From: JAAYEB01 sp035306725
GTDB lineage: Bacteria; Fibrobacterota; Chitinivibrionia; Chitinivibrionales; Chitinispirillaceae
Reading direction: 5' to 3'
Assembly: GCA_035306725.1 (NCBI GenBank)
Contig: DATGNN010000465.1
Span: 1-6,067 of the forward strand
DNA: 6,067 nt
Part shown: piece after piece, positions 1 to 5,848 of the stretch
Position numbering within the stretch: position 1 is the first letter of the stretch
Layout of the letters: each line of letters begins with the position of its first letter
Notes under the pieces: generated by a model
What the model was told of the DNA's origin: nothing
What the model saw: only the letters and a program-made list of their open reading frames with translations
The model's database searches: none
Program-made: the position numbers and the translations under genes

Positions 1-602
1 TTGGGAGAAAAGCACAGTACCAGGCTGATATTGATTCAATACGTCTTTTAATTGAAAAAAAGCAAGCTGAAAACGATTCTCTCTTAAGTGAAATAGTTTC
101 GGTTAAAGCGGGAATTCAACAGCAGGAATTGCTTCAGAATCGATTCTGTCAGATAGTTTTACAGAAATCGAAGCAATTATTGAAGGAAATTTCAAATTTA
201 CCTCCTCTTGCAACAAAACAGATCAAGGGAAGTCTGGATTACCTGATAAGCGAAATAACTGCTCAAACTGTTGATAACAGTGAAGCGCTTCACCGGCTGA
301 TGCAGATTGTTCATGACTGTAAAGAACTATCTTCAGAAATCGATATAGTGGAAGGTGTTTCTCCTGTTAAAACTCTTCCTGGAACTGTATATCGTCTTAG
401 AATAGGGACCATATTTGAAGCTGTTGTTGATGCAAAAGGTGAGCATGCGTTTGTTTGGACAAAAAATGGAGAATGGCAGGAGTGTGATTCTGATGCAGGT
501 TCAATACTTGAAGCTGTTCAGGTAAGAGGAGGGAAAAAAGTTCCTGTTATGGTAAATCTTCCATTCACAATTAATAGCATGGAGGACAACGATGAAAAAT
601 AA
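1..602 (+). CDS. DUF3450-family periplasmic coiled-coil protein (3' part, N-terminus outside window)
   Basis: The frame is open from base 3, so this is the last 199 residues of a gene that begins before the window; the TTG at 129 is an internal Leu, not a start. What is seen: a charged, heptad-like helical stretch over the first ~65 visible residues (rich in Gln, Glu and Lys), a helical middle, then a C-terminal segment containing VYRLRIGTIFEAVVDAKGE, a Trp-bearing strand pair and a closing VPVMVNLPF. Coiled coil, then an LRIG-type strand with a following Trp, then a terminal LP motif is the pattern of DUF3450 proteins. These are usually secreted and sit next to TtpC/ExbB/ExbD/TonB genes. The exact function of the family is not settled; a periplasmic accessory role in the TonB2-type complex is inferred from context. 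The signal peptide expected at the missing N-terminus cannot be checked. Its TAA stop overlaps the next gene by 11 bases, so the two are probably translationally coupled. Confidence 0.75.
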   Translation, partial: GRKAQYQADIDSIRLLIEKKQAENDSLLSEIVSVKAGIQQQELLQNRFCQIVLQKSKQLLKEISNLPPLATKQIKGSLDYLISEITAQTVDNSEALHRLMQIVHDCKELSSEIDIVEGVSPVKTLPGTVYRLRIGTIFEAVVDAKGEHAFVWTKNGEWQECDSDAGSILEAVQVRGGKKVPVMVNLPFTINSMEDNDEK

Positions 603-2049
603 AATATCGTTGTTTTTTTTGCTGATTACAACCGTTTTATTTGCAGCAGAATCAGATTTCAGGGAAAAAGAGACTGCACTTGAAAATTTAAAACAGAAAC
701 TTCAGGATACCAGAGATTCACTTCACAATGAAATTGCAGCACGATGGAATGCAAAACAGAAAGAGGTTGGGCAGCGTCAGAGAGACAAAGAGGAGCTACA
801 GCAGATTCTGGAAACACAGCAAAAAGCCATAACGGAACTTGCATTGCAAAAGGAGAACGTTTATAGTAACCAGCAACGTCTTGAAGAGCAAAGACAGTTA
901 TTACAAGAAAAAAAACAGGAATGGAGTTACAATAAAACTCTTGTTAATGATCTGCTTCAAAAGGAATCGGATGCTGTTATCGGGATGTTTCCTGCAACAA
1001 TGGAGGTGTACAGGGGGGCAATAGAGGAAATTAAAAGTAAATTCACTAAAGATGGTAATGTCGCAGCAGCGATTTCACAATTCTGGGATGTTGTAAGCAA
1101 TTCTATAGGTGAATCCAATAAAATCGGGGTTGTAAAGGAAACTGTTTTGCCTGATGGGGAAACATCAAAACTGTTGTCTATCTTACGTTTCGGTGATGTC
1201 TTTGGTTATGGTATGGGAGAAGATGGTTCTGTATATGCAATAAATCAGAGTGGAAGAACCGGAGTGCATCGTTATACAATAAAGCGAATCGAAAATTACC
1301 AGCTTGAAGAAAAACTGGTGCTATTGCTGCCTCAATGTTTAAAGAATGAAGTACAACAGGTGCATATTCCTGTTGATATTCTTCAGAACGAGAATTCACA
1401 GATTTTAACAACAGGTAAAAAGGAAACCTCATTTTCAAAACTCAAAAAATTTATTTATGCTGGCGGACCGGTAATGATACCTTTGTTGCTTATTCCTGTA
1501 TGGGCTTTAATTCTTATAGTTGTTAAAATAATTCAATTTTCATATAAGAAATTGTTGTTTGCAAAAACAGGAAAAAAAGTGGAAGCTTTGCTTGAAAAAG
1601 ACGATTATGATGGAGCAAAGGCCTTTATAGAGAAAGAAAAGGGAATTGCTGCAAGAATTGCCCAAAAATGTCTTCATAATACTTCTAATGGAAGAGATGA
1701 TGCAGAAAAAGGAGTCAGAGAGGTATTGATGAATGAGGCTGCAATTCTGGGGACACATCTTAATACCCTTGCTGTACTTGCTGCAGTAGCACCTTTGTTG
1801 GGATTACTTGGAACTGTTACCGGTATGATAAATCTTTTTGAAGTAATTACCAGGTTTGGAACAGGTGATCCAAAAATTCTCGCTGGTGGTATTTCCGAGG
1901 CTCTTATTACAACTGAAGCAGGGTTGATAATCGCTATTCCGGTCCTCCTTTTTCACAATTATCTTAGAAACAGAAAAAACAGAATTGTTATTGATTTGCA
2001 GTTGCATGCGCTTCGTCTACTTAACAAAATATATGGCGGAAAATCGTAA
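592..2049 (+). CDS. TtpC-like protein: periplasmic coiled coil fused to MotA/TolQ/ExbB proton-channel domain
   Basis: A 485-residue inner-membrane protein. Residues 1-19 form a signal peptide (Lys-rich start, hydrophobic core, LFAA end). Residues ~23-125 are a long Glu/Gln/Lys coiled coil. Residues ~130-270 form a periplasmic domain with an ILRFGDVFGYG strand. The first transmembrane helix is at about 292-314. A cytoplasmic stretch rich in Lys, Glu and Asp follows (~318-380), then two hydrophobic helices in the ExbB core, with APLLGLLGTVTGM (400-412, conserved Thr408) and ITTEAGLIIAIP (439-450). This matches TtpC of Vibrio TonB2 systems, an ExbB-like channel subunit with an added periplasmic arm that is needed for energy transfer by TonB2. 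The ATG at 592 has a strong GGAGG at 581-585, six bases upstream, and lies inside the end of the preceding gene. The stop overlaps the next ATG by one base. Function is inferred from family and neighbours; the domain call is firm. Confidence 0.87.
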   Translation: MKNKISLFFLLITTVLFAAESDFREKETALENLKQKLQDTRDSLHNEIAARWNAKQKEVGQRQRDKEELQQILETQQKAITELALQKENVYSNQQRLEEQRQLLQEKKQEWSYNKTLVNDLLQKESDAVIGMFPATMEVYRGAIEEIKSKFTKDGNVAAAISQFWDVVSNSIGESNKIGVVKETVLPDGETSKLLSILRFGDVFGYGMGEDGSVYAINQSGRTGVHRYTIKRIENYQLEEKLVLLLPQCLKNEVQQVHIPVDILQNENSQILTTGKKETSFSKLKKFIYAGGPVMIPLLLIPVWALILIVVKIIQFSYKKLLFAKTGKKVEALLEKDDYDGAKAFIEKEKGIAARIAQKCLHNTSNGRDDAEKGVREVLMNEAAILGTHLNTLAVLAAVAPLLGLLGTVTGMINLFEVITRFGTGDPKILAGGISEALITTEAGLIIAIPVLLFHNYLRNRKNRIVIDLQLHALRLLNKIYGGKS

Positions 2050-2687
2050 TGATGAACCTGTTGAATCCTGTAATCGAAATTATCTCTCAGGGCGGATGGA
2101 TAATGCTGCCTGTTGTGGGAGTATCTTTACTGGTATGGTTTTTAGGCTTATTTAAAATTTATCAGTTAATTAGTTTCTACAGGGCAAGAAAAGTCTTCAG
2201 ATCTGAATTGCATAACATTATCAAGGGGAGAAAACAGATTAAAACAGGTGAATCCTGTCATGATTATTTATTGACAAGAATCTATTCGTCGAGTGAGCAG
2301 GCTATCCATATAAAGGAACTTTTAAAAGAGTTCTCTCTTGTGTCTGGTTTCTTTTTGAATCAGGGACTTTGTACCATGAAAGTCTTGGTATCTGTGGCTC
2401 CTTTACTCGGTCTTTTGGGGACAGTTGTGGGTATGATTAAAACATTTGACTTAATAACATTGTTTGGAGCCGGCAATCCGGCATTGACTGCAGAGGGTAT
2501 ATCTGTTGCATTGGTGACGACTGAAGCTGGGTTGATTGTGGCTTTGCCCGGTTTGTTGCTTCATAATTTTATTTCCGGCAGAATCGCAAAGGTAAAAAAG
2601 ACTGTTGATTTGGATCATACTGAACTTCTACATAATTCAAATCTGCAGCTTCAGGTAAATCTTTACAGTGAGAATAATTATGATTGA
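2049..2687 (+). CDS. exbB: ExbB/TolQ-family biopolymer transport protein (second ExbB)
   Basis: A 212-residue polytopic inner-membrane protein of the MotA/TolQ/ExbB proton-channel family, within the usual ExbB size range. An N-terminal transmembrane helix lies at about 15-42 and starts with GGWIMLPVVG. A cytoplasmic loop follows (~45-108). The conserved two-helix core contains SVAPLLGLLGTVVGM (115-129, with Thr125 at the conserved channel position) and VTTEAGLIVALPGLLLHN (156-173). With ExbD it forms the proton-motive-force-driven motor that energises TonB. The core closely resembles that of the upstream TtpC-like gene, so they are paralogous subunits. The start at 2049 overlaps the previous stop (TAATG). 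A GGCGGA at 2035-2040 sits eight bases upstream and favours this ATG over the one at 2052. The 3' end overlaps exbD by 8 bases. TolQ is an alternative name, but the downstream tonB supports ExbB. Confidence 0.9.
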   Translation: MMNLLNPVIEIISQGGWIMLPVVGVSLLVWFLGLFKIYQLISFYRARKVFRSELHNIIKGRKQIKTGESCHDYLLTRIYSSSEQAIHIKELLKEFSLVSGFFLNQGLCTMKVLVSVAPLLGLLGTVVGMIKTFDLITLFGAGNPALTAEGISVALVTTEAGLIVALPGLLLHNFISGRIAKVKKTVDLDHTELLHNSNLQLQVNLYSENNYD

Positions 2688-3090
2688 GGATATTACTGTT
2701 TTTGAGGATGATTCACAGAACGCAGATGTGAATATCAGTCCGTTAATTGATATGGTTTTTATTCTACTGATTTTTTTTGTAATAACTACAAATTTCAACC
2801 GACAAACAGGTGTCGATGTGTCAAAGCCCAAAGCCCGTTCTGCTGTATATCAGGGCCAGAAAACGGTTTTGATTGGAATATCGCGTGAAGGAAGTATACA
2901 TGTTTTTGGCAGACAGGTGGGTATTGAAAGACTGAAATATCTTATAGCACAGGAAGTCGAAAAGCGTCCTGATGTTTCAATAGTTATTGTGTCTGATCGT
3001 AATGCTGCGCTTGGAAAAGCCGTTGAGGTGATGGATCAGTGTGCTTTAGCAGGTGCAAAACATGTATCGATTGCTGCCGACAGAGAATAG
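2680..3090 (+). CDS. exbD: ExbD-family biopolymer transport protein
   Basis: A 136-residue single-pass inner-membrane protein of the ExbD/TolR family. A short acidic cytoplasmic N-terminus is followed by VNISPLIDMVFILLIFFVIT (17-36). Asp24 there corresponds to the essential proton-relay Asp25 of E. coli ExbD. The periplasmic part has the usual strands and helix: TVLIGISREGSIHVFG, a helix near 80-90, VSIVIVSDRNAALGKAVEVMD, and a closing AGAKHVSIAAD. ExbD pairs with ExbB to couple proton flow to TonB. I chose the ATG at 2680 over the in-frame GTG at 2668. It puts an AGTGAG-like ribosome site at 2667-2672, seven bases upstream, gives a normal N-terminus, and leaves an 8-base overlap with exbB. 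From the GTG the protein would gain four residues. Length is typical for the family. No frame damage is seen. Confidence 0.92.
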   Translation: MIEDITVFEDDSQNADVNISPLIDMVFILLIFFVITTNFNRQTGVDVSKPKARSAVYQGQKTVLIGISREGSIHVFGRQVGIERLKYLIAQEVEKRPDVSIVIVSDRNAALGKAVEVMDQCALAGAKHVSIAADRE

Positions 3091-3193
3091 GGATCTGCGT
3101 AAAGAAGAGTTGTTTGCTGTATAACATATTTTATTACAACTAAAAAATTTAATGTTTTCAAAATGCAGAGAAGTTCGGATGGGTAATTACTGA

Positions 3194-3817
3194 ATGGTTT
3201 GCTGGTTAAAAAAAATCGGAGCAATATCTGTAATAATTGTTCTTGTAATTATAATAAATGTCTTATTGTTTTCACTCTTTCCGGTTTTACACAGAGCCTT
3301 TTCAAAAGCTATCGAGACTGTATATGATGTAAAGCCTCCCCATGATGTTGTGATTGAGTTTAAAAAACCACAGAAACAAAAAGCCGAGAAAATTAAAAAG
3401 GAAATTAAAGAGATCAGCAATCCAGGATTTAAAGGCAGCGAGGGTCAGTTATCATTCAAATTCAATCCGGATCTTTCGGTTGAGGGTACTGGAGCAGTTG
3501 CAATGGAGGCAAATGATTTGGAAGCGGTCATATTTGAGGAAGGTGAAACTGATGAGGATATAGTGCCGTTGTATATAACGCCTGTATCCTATCCTAAGAG
3601 AGCTCGTGATCTTGGTATTCAGGGAGCATTGGAGGCTGTGATAATTGTTGGCAGGGATGGTAGTGTTGAATCCGTAAAAGTTATCAAGTCTCCGCATATA
3701 AGCATTACAAATGAAGCATCTGAAACTATTGCAAAATGGCGTTTTAAACCGGCACACAATAAAGGAATTCCTGTTAGGGTGCGGGTTAAACAGGTAATAG
3801 AGTTTAAACTGGATTAG
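3194..3817 (+). CDS. tonB: TonB-family energy transducer
   Basis: A 207-residue TonB-like protein anchored in the inner membrane by one helix (about 8-30), preceded by a Trp-Leu-Lys-Lys cytoplasmic tip. The periplasmic linker is short (~45-80) and Lys/Glu-rich rather than a long Pro-Glu/Pro-Lys rod. Next come FKFNPDLSVEGTG (88-100) and an acidic patch (108-122). The C-terminal TonB fold (126-206) shows the family signature: YPKRARDLGIQG, a DGSVESVKV strand, ASETIAKWRFKPA and VKQVIEFKL. TonB carries energy from ExbB/ExbD to outer-membrane receptors for iron chelates, cobalamin or glycans; no receptor gene is in the window, so the cargo is unknown. The ATG at 3194 directly follows an in-frame TGA (3191-3193), which fixes the earliest possible start. 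The ribosome site is weak (GGATGGG at 3177-3183). It lies 103 bases after exbD and is probably in the same operon. Confidence 0.9.
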   Translation: MVCWLKKIGAISVIIVLVIIINVLLFSLFPVLHRAFSKAIETVYDVKPPHDVVIEFKKPQKQKAEKIKKEIKEISNPGFKGSEGQLSFKFNPDLSVEGTGAVAMEANDLEAVIFEEGETDEDIVPLYITPVSYPKRARDLGIQGALEAVIIVGRDGSVESVKVIKSPHISITNEASETIAKWRFKPAHNKGIPVRVRVKQVIEFKLD

Positions 3818-3824
3818 GGATGAT

Positions 3825-3840
3825 AGGTTTGATAAAACCT
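3825..3840 (+). terminator. Weak terminator-like hairpin after tonB
   Basis: AGGTTT (3825-3830), loop GATA, AAACCT (3835-3840) form a perfect 6-bp stem starting 8 bases after the tonB stop. The stem is AT-rich and no proper T-run follows, only a scattered T-rich stretch near 3851-3859. Position suggests the end of the TonB operon, but an intrinsic terminator of this quality is doubtful. Confidence 0.3.
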
Positions 3841-3890
3841 GATTCATACGATTTCTTTACGTGAGCCTTTTTCGCGGACATTGGCACTTT

Positions 3891-3936
3891 TGAATTATGA
3901 ATTAAGTAGTACTCTAAATTCACCATTTATAATTCA
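3891..3936. repeat. Imperfect palindrome built on TGAATTA heptamers
   Basis: TGAATTA occurs twice in tandem (3891-3904). The sequence then folds back around the palindrome AGTACT (3908-3913). Pairing 3898-3910 with 3911-3922 gives 11 base pairs, with one bulged T (3907) and one A/A mismatch. The outer TGAATTA (3891-3897) pairs perfectly with TAATTCA (3930-3936) across a 7-base bulge. The total is about 18 paired bases in 46. This looks like a short intergenic palindromic repeat of the REP/MITE-like kind; copy number elsewhere in the genome cannot be seen here. Confidence 0.55.
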
Positions 3937-3945
3937 CCATTTTAT
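3917..3945. repeat. Tandem duplication of a 14-15 base AATTCACCATTT unit
   Basis: AATTCACCATTTAT (3917-3930) is followed directly by AATTCACCATTTTAT (3931-3945). They are identical over the first 12 bases and differ by one T. The unit overlaps the right arm of the palindrome and contains the complement of the same TGAATT heptamer core, so the two repeats are probably one element. Confidence 0.7.
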
Positions 3946-3965
3946 TATGACCTTCACAGTCATAA
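3945..3965. repeat. Perfect 7-bp hairpin
   Basis: TTATGAC (3945-3951), loop CTTCACA, GTCATAA (3959-3965). It follows the heptamer palindrome without a gap. The 3' flank is A-rich then CCC, so it is not an intrinsic terminator on the plus strand. It may belong to the same structured element or to a small transcript; function unknown. Confidence 0.5.
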
Positions 3966-3969
3966 AACC

Positions 3970-3993
3970 CTTTCAGCGAAAGCGCGCTCTCGC
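3970..3993. repeat. GC-rich palindrome in AT-rich intergenic DNA
   Basis: Two alternative foldings overlap. One is CTTTC-AGC-GAAAG (3970-3982). The other is a near-perfect palindrome (3976-3993) in which GCGA+A+AGCG mirrors CGCT+C+TCGC with one mismatch, centred on AGCGCGCT (3981-3988). It is strikingly GC-rich against its flanks. No T-run follows. It could be a protein-binding palindrome or the base of a folded RNA; no family was recognised. Confidence 0.45.
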
Positions 3994-4231
3994 AGCTCAT
4001 CGTAATTTATTGTATTCATTTAGGTAATAGTTAATTTTTCACTTGCATTGCCTTTCTTTAACCAACAATACAGGATAGAAATGATTTCAGTAGTAAAATT
4101 GTTGGTGGGATTGATACATTATCTGCCTGGAACTGAATGCATTTTGATCTAAAAGCCAAACTGTTCAAAAATACAAGAAATCAGGAAACTAAATGTGGAA
4201 CTGCAAACATTAAGCATTTATAGTAAAAATC

Positions 4232-4240
4232 TGGTATAAT
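4232..4240 (+). promoter_or_regulatory. Extended -10 promoter, probably for hemA
   Basis: TGGTATAAT matches the sigma-70 extended -10 consensus TGnTATAAT exactly. No good -35 box is present at 17 bases spacing (AAGCAT at 4212-4217), which extended -10 promoters tolerate. Transcription would start near 4247 and leave a leader of about 310 bases before hemA. A weaker TATAAA at 4413-4418 could serve a second start. Confidence 0.45.
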
Positions 4241-4413
4241 ATATAGTGTTTCGAACAGTAATCAATATGTTTGCTGGTCTATTTAGAATTTATACGGTTA
4301 AAAAAAAGCAATATAAAGGTAATATGCGGTAAAATTATCAAAAACAGGGGAAGCAGTATATCTTCTGCTTAAATAATATAAGCTTTGTTCAAATAATCTT
4401 TAAGTTATTGGAT

Positions 4414-4531
4414 ATAAATACTGTTAAAGGTTATCTGATTTCGGTTCCACGATGTTTGAGCGCATTATTTAGTTATATTATTATTTTTGGTAACACATAA
4501 AAACAGATTATCTGGTTTTAACAGTTTTTAT
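4414..4531 (+). promoter_or_regulatory. Long-range inverted repeat in the hemA leader (possible RNA structure)
   Basis: Bases 4414-4428 pair with 4517-4531 at 14 of 15 positions (one T/T mismatch); the core ACTGTTAAA / TTTAACAGT is a perfect 9 bp. The enclosed 88 bases hold a further ATCTG (4433-4437) / CAGAT (4504-4508) pairing. The closing strand ends 27 bases before the hemA ATG. This may be a folded leader; no known riboswitch consensus, including the cobalamin box, was recognised. Regulation is inference only. Confidence 0.4.
4499..4519 (+). promoter_or_regulatory. Small hairpin competing with the leader stem
   Basis: AAAA-A-CAGA-TTA-TCTG-G-TTTT forms a 4-bp core with four more A-T pairs beyond one mismatch. 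It uses T4517-T4519, which the long-range stem also needs, so the two folds are mutually exclusive. It is too weak to call a terminator with any certainty. Confidence 0.25.
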
Positions 4532-4558
4532 CTAACTAAAAAGTAATAGCAGGCCGAT

Positions 4559-5848
4559 ATGGATCTCAACGTTGGGAAGCATTTAGTTGTGTTAGGAATG
4601 AATCACCTGTGTAGTGATATTCGGATCAGGGAGCAGTTTTTTTTGTCTCAATCGCGGATTCCTGATGTTCTTTCGGCTGTTATGAAATTACCAGATATCA
4701 GCGAAGCCCTCATTTTATCTACTTGCAATAGAATTGAACTTTATGCTGTTGTTACCAATACCGATATGGCTTGTTCAAATTTATTGAAATTCTTATCAGA
4801 TTACCATGTTGTTGAAACAGAAAAGTTCAAAAAATATACTTATTTTTATAATTGCTATAAAGCGGCTTATCATTTCTACGAAGTGATATCAAGTCTGGAT
4901 TCACTTGTTATTGGAGAATATCAGATAGTATCCCAGGTTAAACAGGCATATAGAATTGCGTGGGAGAACGGATTTACTGGACCATTTTTAAATAAACTGT
5001 TTCATTATGCAATCTCTGCAGGAAAAAGGGTAAGAACTGAGACCGAGATAGGAACTGGTATCGTATCAGTTGCATCAGTTGCTGTCGATTTGGCACGTAG
5101 AGAATTGAATGGAATTAAGAATAAAAGTGCACTGATTATTGGTGCTGGTGAGATGAGTAAGTTGACTGCAAAGCATCTGATTAACTCCGGAGTTGGGGAT
5201 ATTACATTCGTTAATCGAACTGAGCATCGTGCCAGGGATATAGCATCCCAGTTTGGAGTTAAAAGTTTAGAATTTAGTAAATGGCTTGAAATTGCAGTAT
5301 CGAGTGATCTGATCATCTCTTCAACCGGTTCCCCTCATCGAATAATAACATTACAAAAAGCTTCTCAAATAATGAAATTGCGTAAAAAAAAGCCTTTGAT
5401 CCTGATTGATATTGCGATGCCTCGTGATGTTGAACCGGGAGTAGAAAATATTGAGGGGATTACAGTTTGTACAATTGATAATCTGATCGAGACAGTGGAA
5501 GAAAATTCTCAATCGCGAAAAGCTGAGATTGTTAAAGCCAGGTGTATCATATATGAAGAGGTACAAAAGTATTATTTCTGGTATAACAGTCGAAAAGTCC
5601 AATCAATATTGGTCAAGTTGAGGGACCAGTTCGCTTCTATACGCGATATGGAATTGCAGCGTTATTCATCTGTTTTTTCTTCACTTCCAGAGGATGTTCA
5701 GGAAGAGGTGAGAAAATTTGCGGCTTCATTAACTGATAAATTTCTTCATGTCCCTTCAACTGTACTTAAAGAGCGTTCAACAGATAACGAATGTGAAAAA
5801 TTTGTTGATGCAGTTACGGATTTGTTTAATCTGGACAGGAAAAAATGA
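4559..5848 (+). CDS. hemA: Glutamyl-tRNA reductase
   Basis: A 429-residue full-length HemA, which reduces glutamyl-tRNA(Glu) to glutamate-1-semialdehyde with NADPH. This is the first committed step of C5-pathway tetrapyrrole synthesis in the cytoplasm. The N-terminal catalytic domain has the GMNH...IRE motif (13-24) and the nucleophile Cys56 in LILSTCNRIELY. Residues 117-131 carry the conserved VIGEYQIVSQVKQAY. The NADPH domain has IIGAGEMSKLTAKHL (193-207), FVNRT and LIDIAMPRDVEP (282-293). A long helical C-terminal dimerisation region covers ~315-425. Near the N-terminus the usual HKTAP is HLCSD (16-20), a mild deviation. The ATG at 4559 has AGG at 4551-4553, five bases upstream. The stop overlaps the next gene as ATGA, so the pair is co-translated. 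The 741-base upstream gap and the extended -10 suggest its own promoter, separate from the TonB operon. Identification is firm. Confidence 0.96.
   Translation: MDLNVGKHLVVLGMNHLCSDIRIREQFFLSQSRIPDVLSAVMKLPDISEALILSTCNRIELYAVVTNTDMACSNLLKFLSDYHVVETEKFKKYTYFYNCYKAAYHFYEVISSLDSLVIGEYQIVSQVKQAYRIAWENGFTGPFLNKLFHYAISAGKRVRTETEIGTGIVSVASVAVDLARRELNGIKNKSALIIGAGEMSKLTAKHLINSGVGDITFVNRTEHRARDIASQFGVKSLEFSKWLEIAVSSDLIISSTGSPHRIITLQKASQIMKLRKKKPLILIDIAMPRDVEPGVENIEGITVCTIDNLIETVEENSQSRKAEIVKARCIIYEEVQKYYFWYNSRKVQSILVKLRDQFASIRDMELQRYSSVFSSLPEDVQEEVRKFAASLTDKFLHVPSTVLKERSTDNECEKFVDAVTDLFNLDRKK

Larger units (their letters stand above)
3818..4558. other. 741-base intergenic region with structured repeats and probable hemA leader
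   Basis: No open frame here has convincing coding character on either strand. The best candidate on the plus strand is a 23-codon frame at 4081-4152, preceded by AGGA at 4072-4075. The left part (3825-3993) is crowded with inverted repeats, listed separately. The middle (about 4000-4230) is AT-rich and I see nothing firm in it. The right part (4232-4558) appears to be the promoter and leader of hemA, with a long-range inverted repeat. No tRNA, CRISPR array or transposase remnant was recognised. Confidence 0.7.

Noticed and set aside
129..131. TTG at 129 as the start of the first gene
   Set aside because: The frame is open to the window edge with continuous coiled-coil sequence, so the true start lies upstream.
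1178..1438. Minus-strand frame inside the TtpC-like gene
   Set aside because: It is a shadow of a well-supported plus-strand gene with an obvious domain structure.
2668..2679. GTG at 2668 as the exbD start
   Set aside because: The ATG at 2680 has a better-placed ribosome site and gives a family-typical N-terminus; the GTG adds only four residues.
3108..3141. AGTTGT/ACAACT inverted repeat between exbD and tonB as a terminator
   Set aside because: Only 6 bp with a 22-base loop and no T-run following it; unlikely to end transcription.
3191..3193. TGA before tonB as a recoded (selenocysteine or read-through) codon
   Set aside because: The upstream frame is only 13 codons, has no membrane or TonB-like character, and TonB is complete from the ATG at 3194.
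3452..3847. 131-residue open frame on the minus strand
   Set aside because: It lies antisense to the clear TonB C-terminal domain, has no ribosome site of note and its translation shows no recognisable domain.
4383..4400. GTTCAAAT resembling a tRNA T-loop
   Set aside because: The flanking bases do not form a T-arm stem and no matching acceptor or anticodon arm is present.
4247..4558. Cobalamin riboswitch upstream of hemA
   Set aside because: No B12-box-like sequence was found and the visible pairings do not match that architecture.
5005..5316. 103-residue minus-strand frame inside hemA
   Set aside because: It is antisense to the conserved NADPH-binding domain; no independent coding signal.
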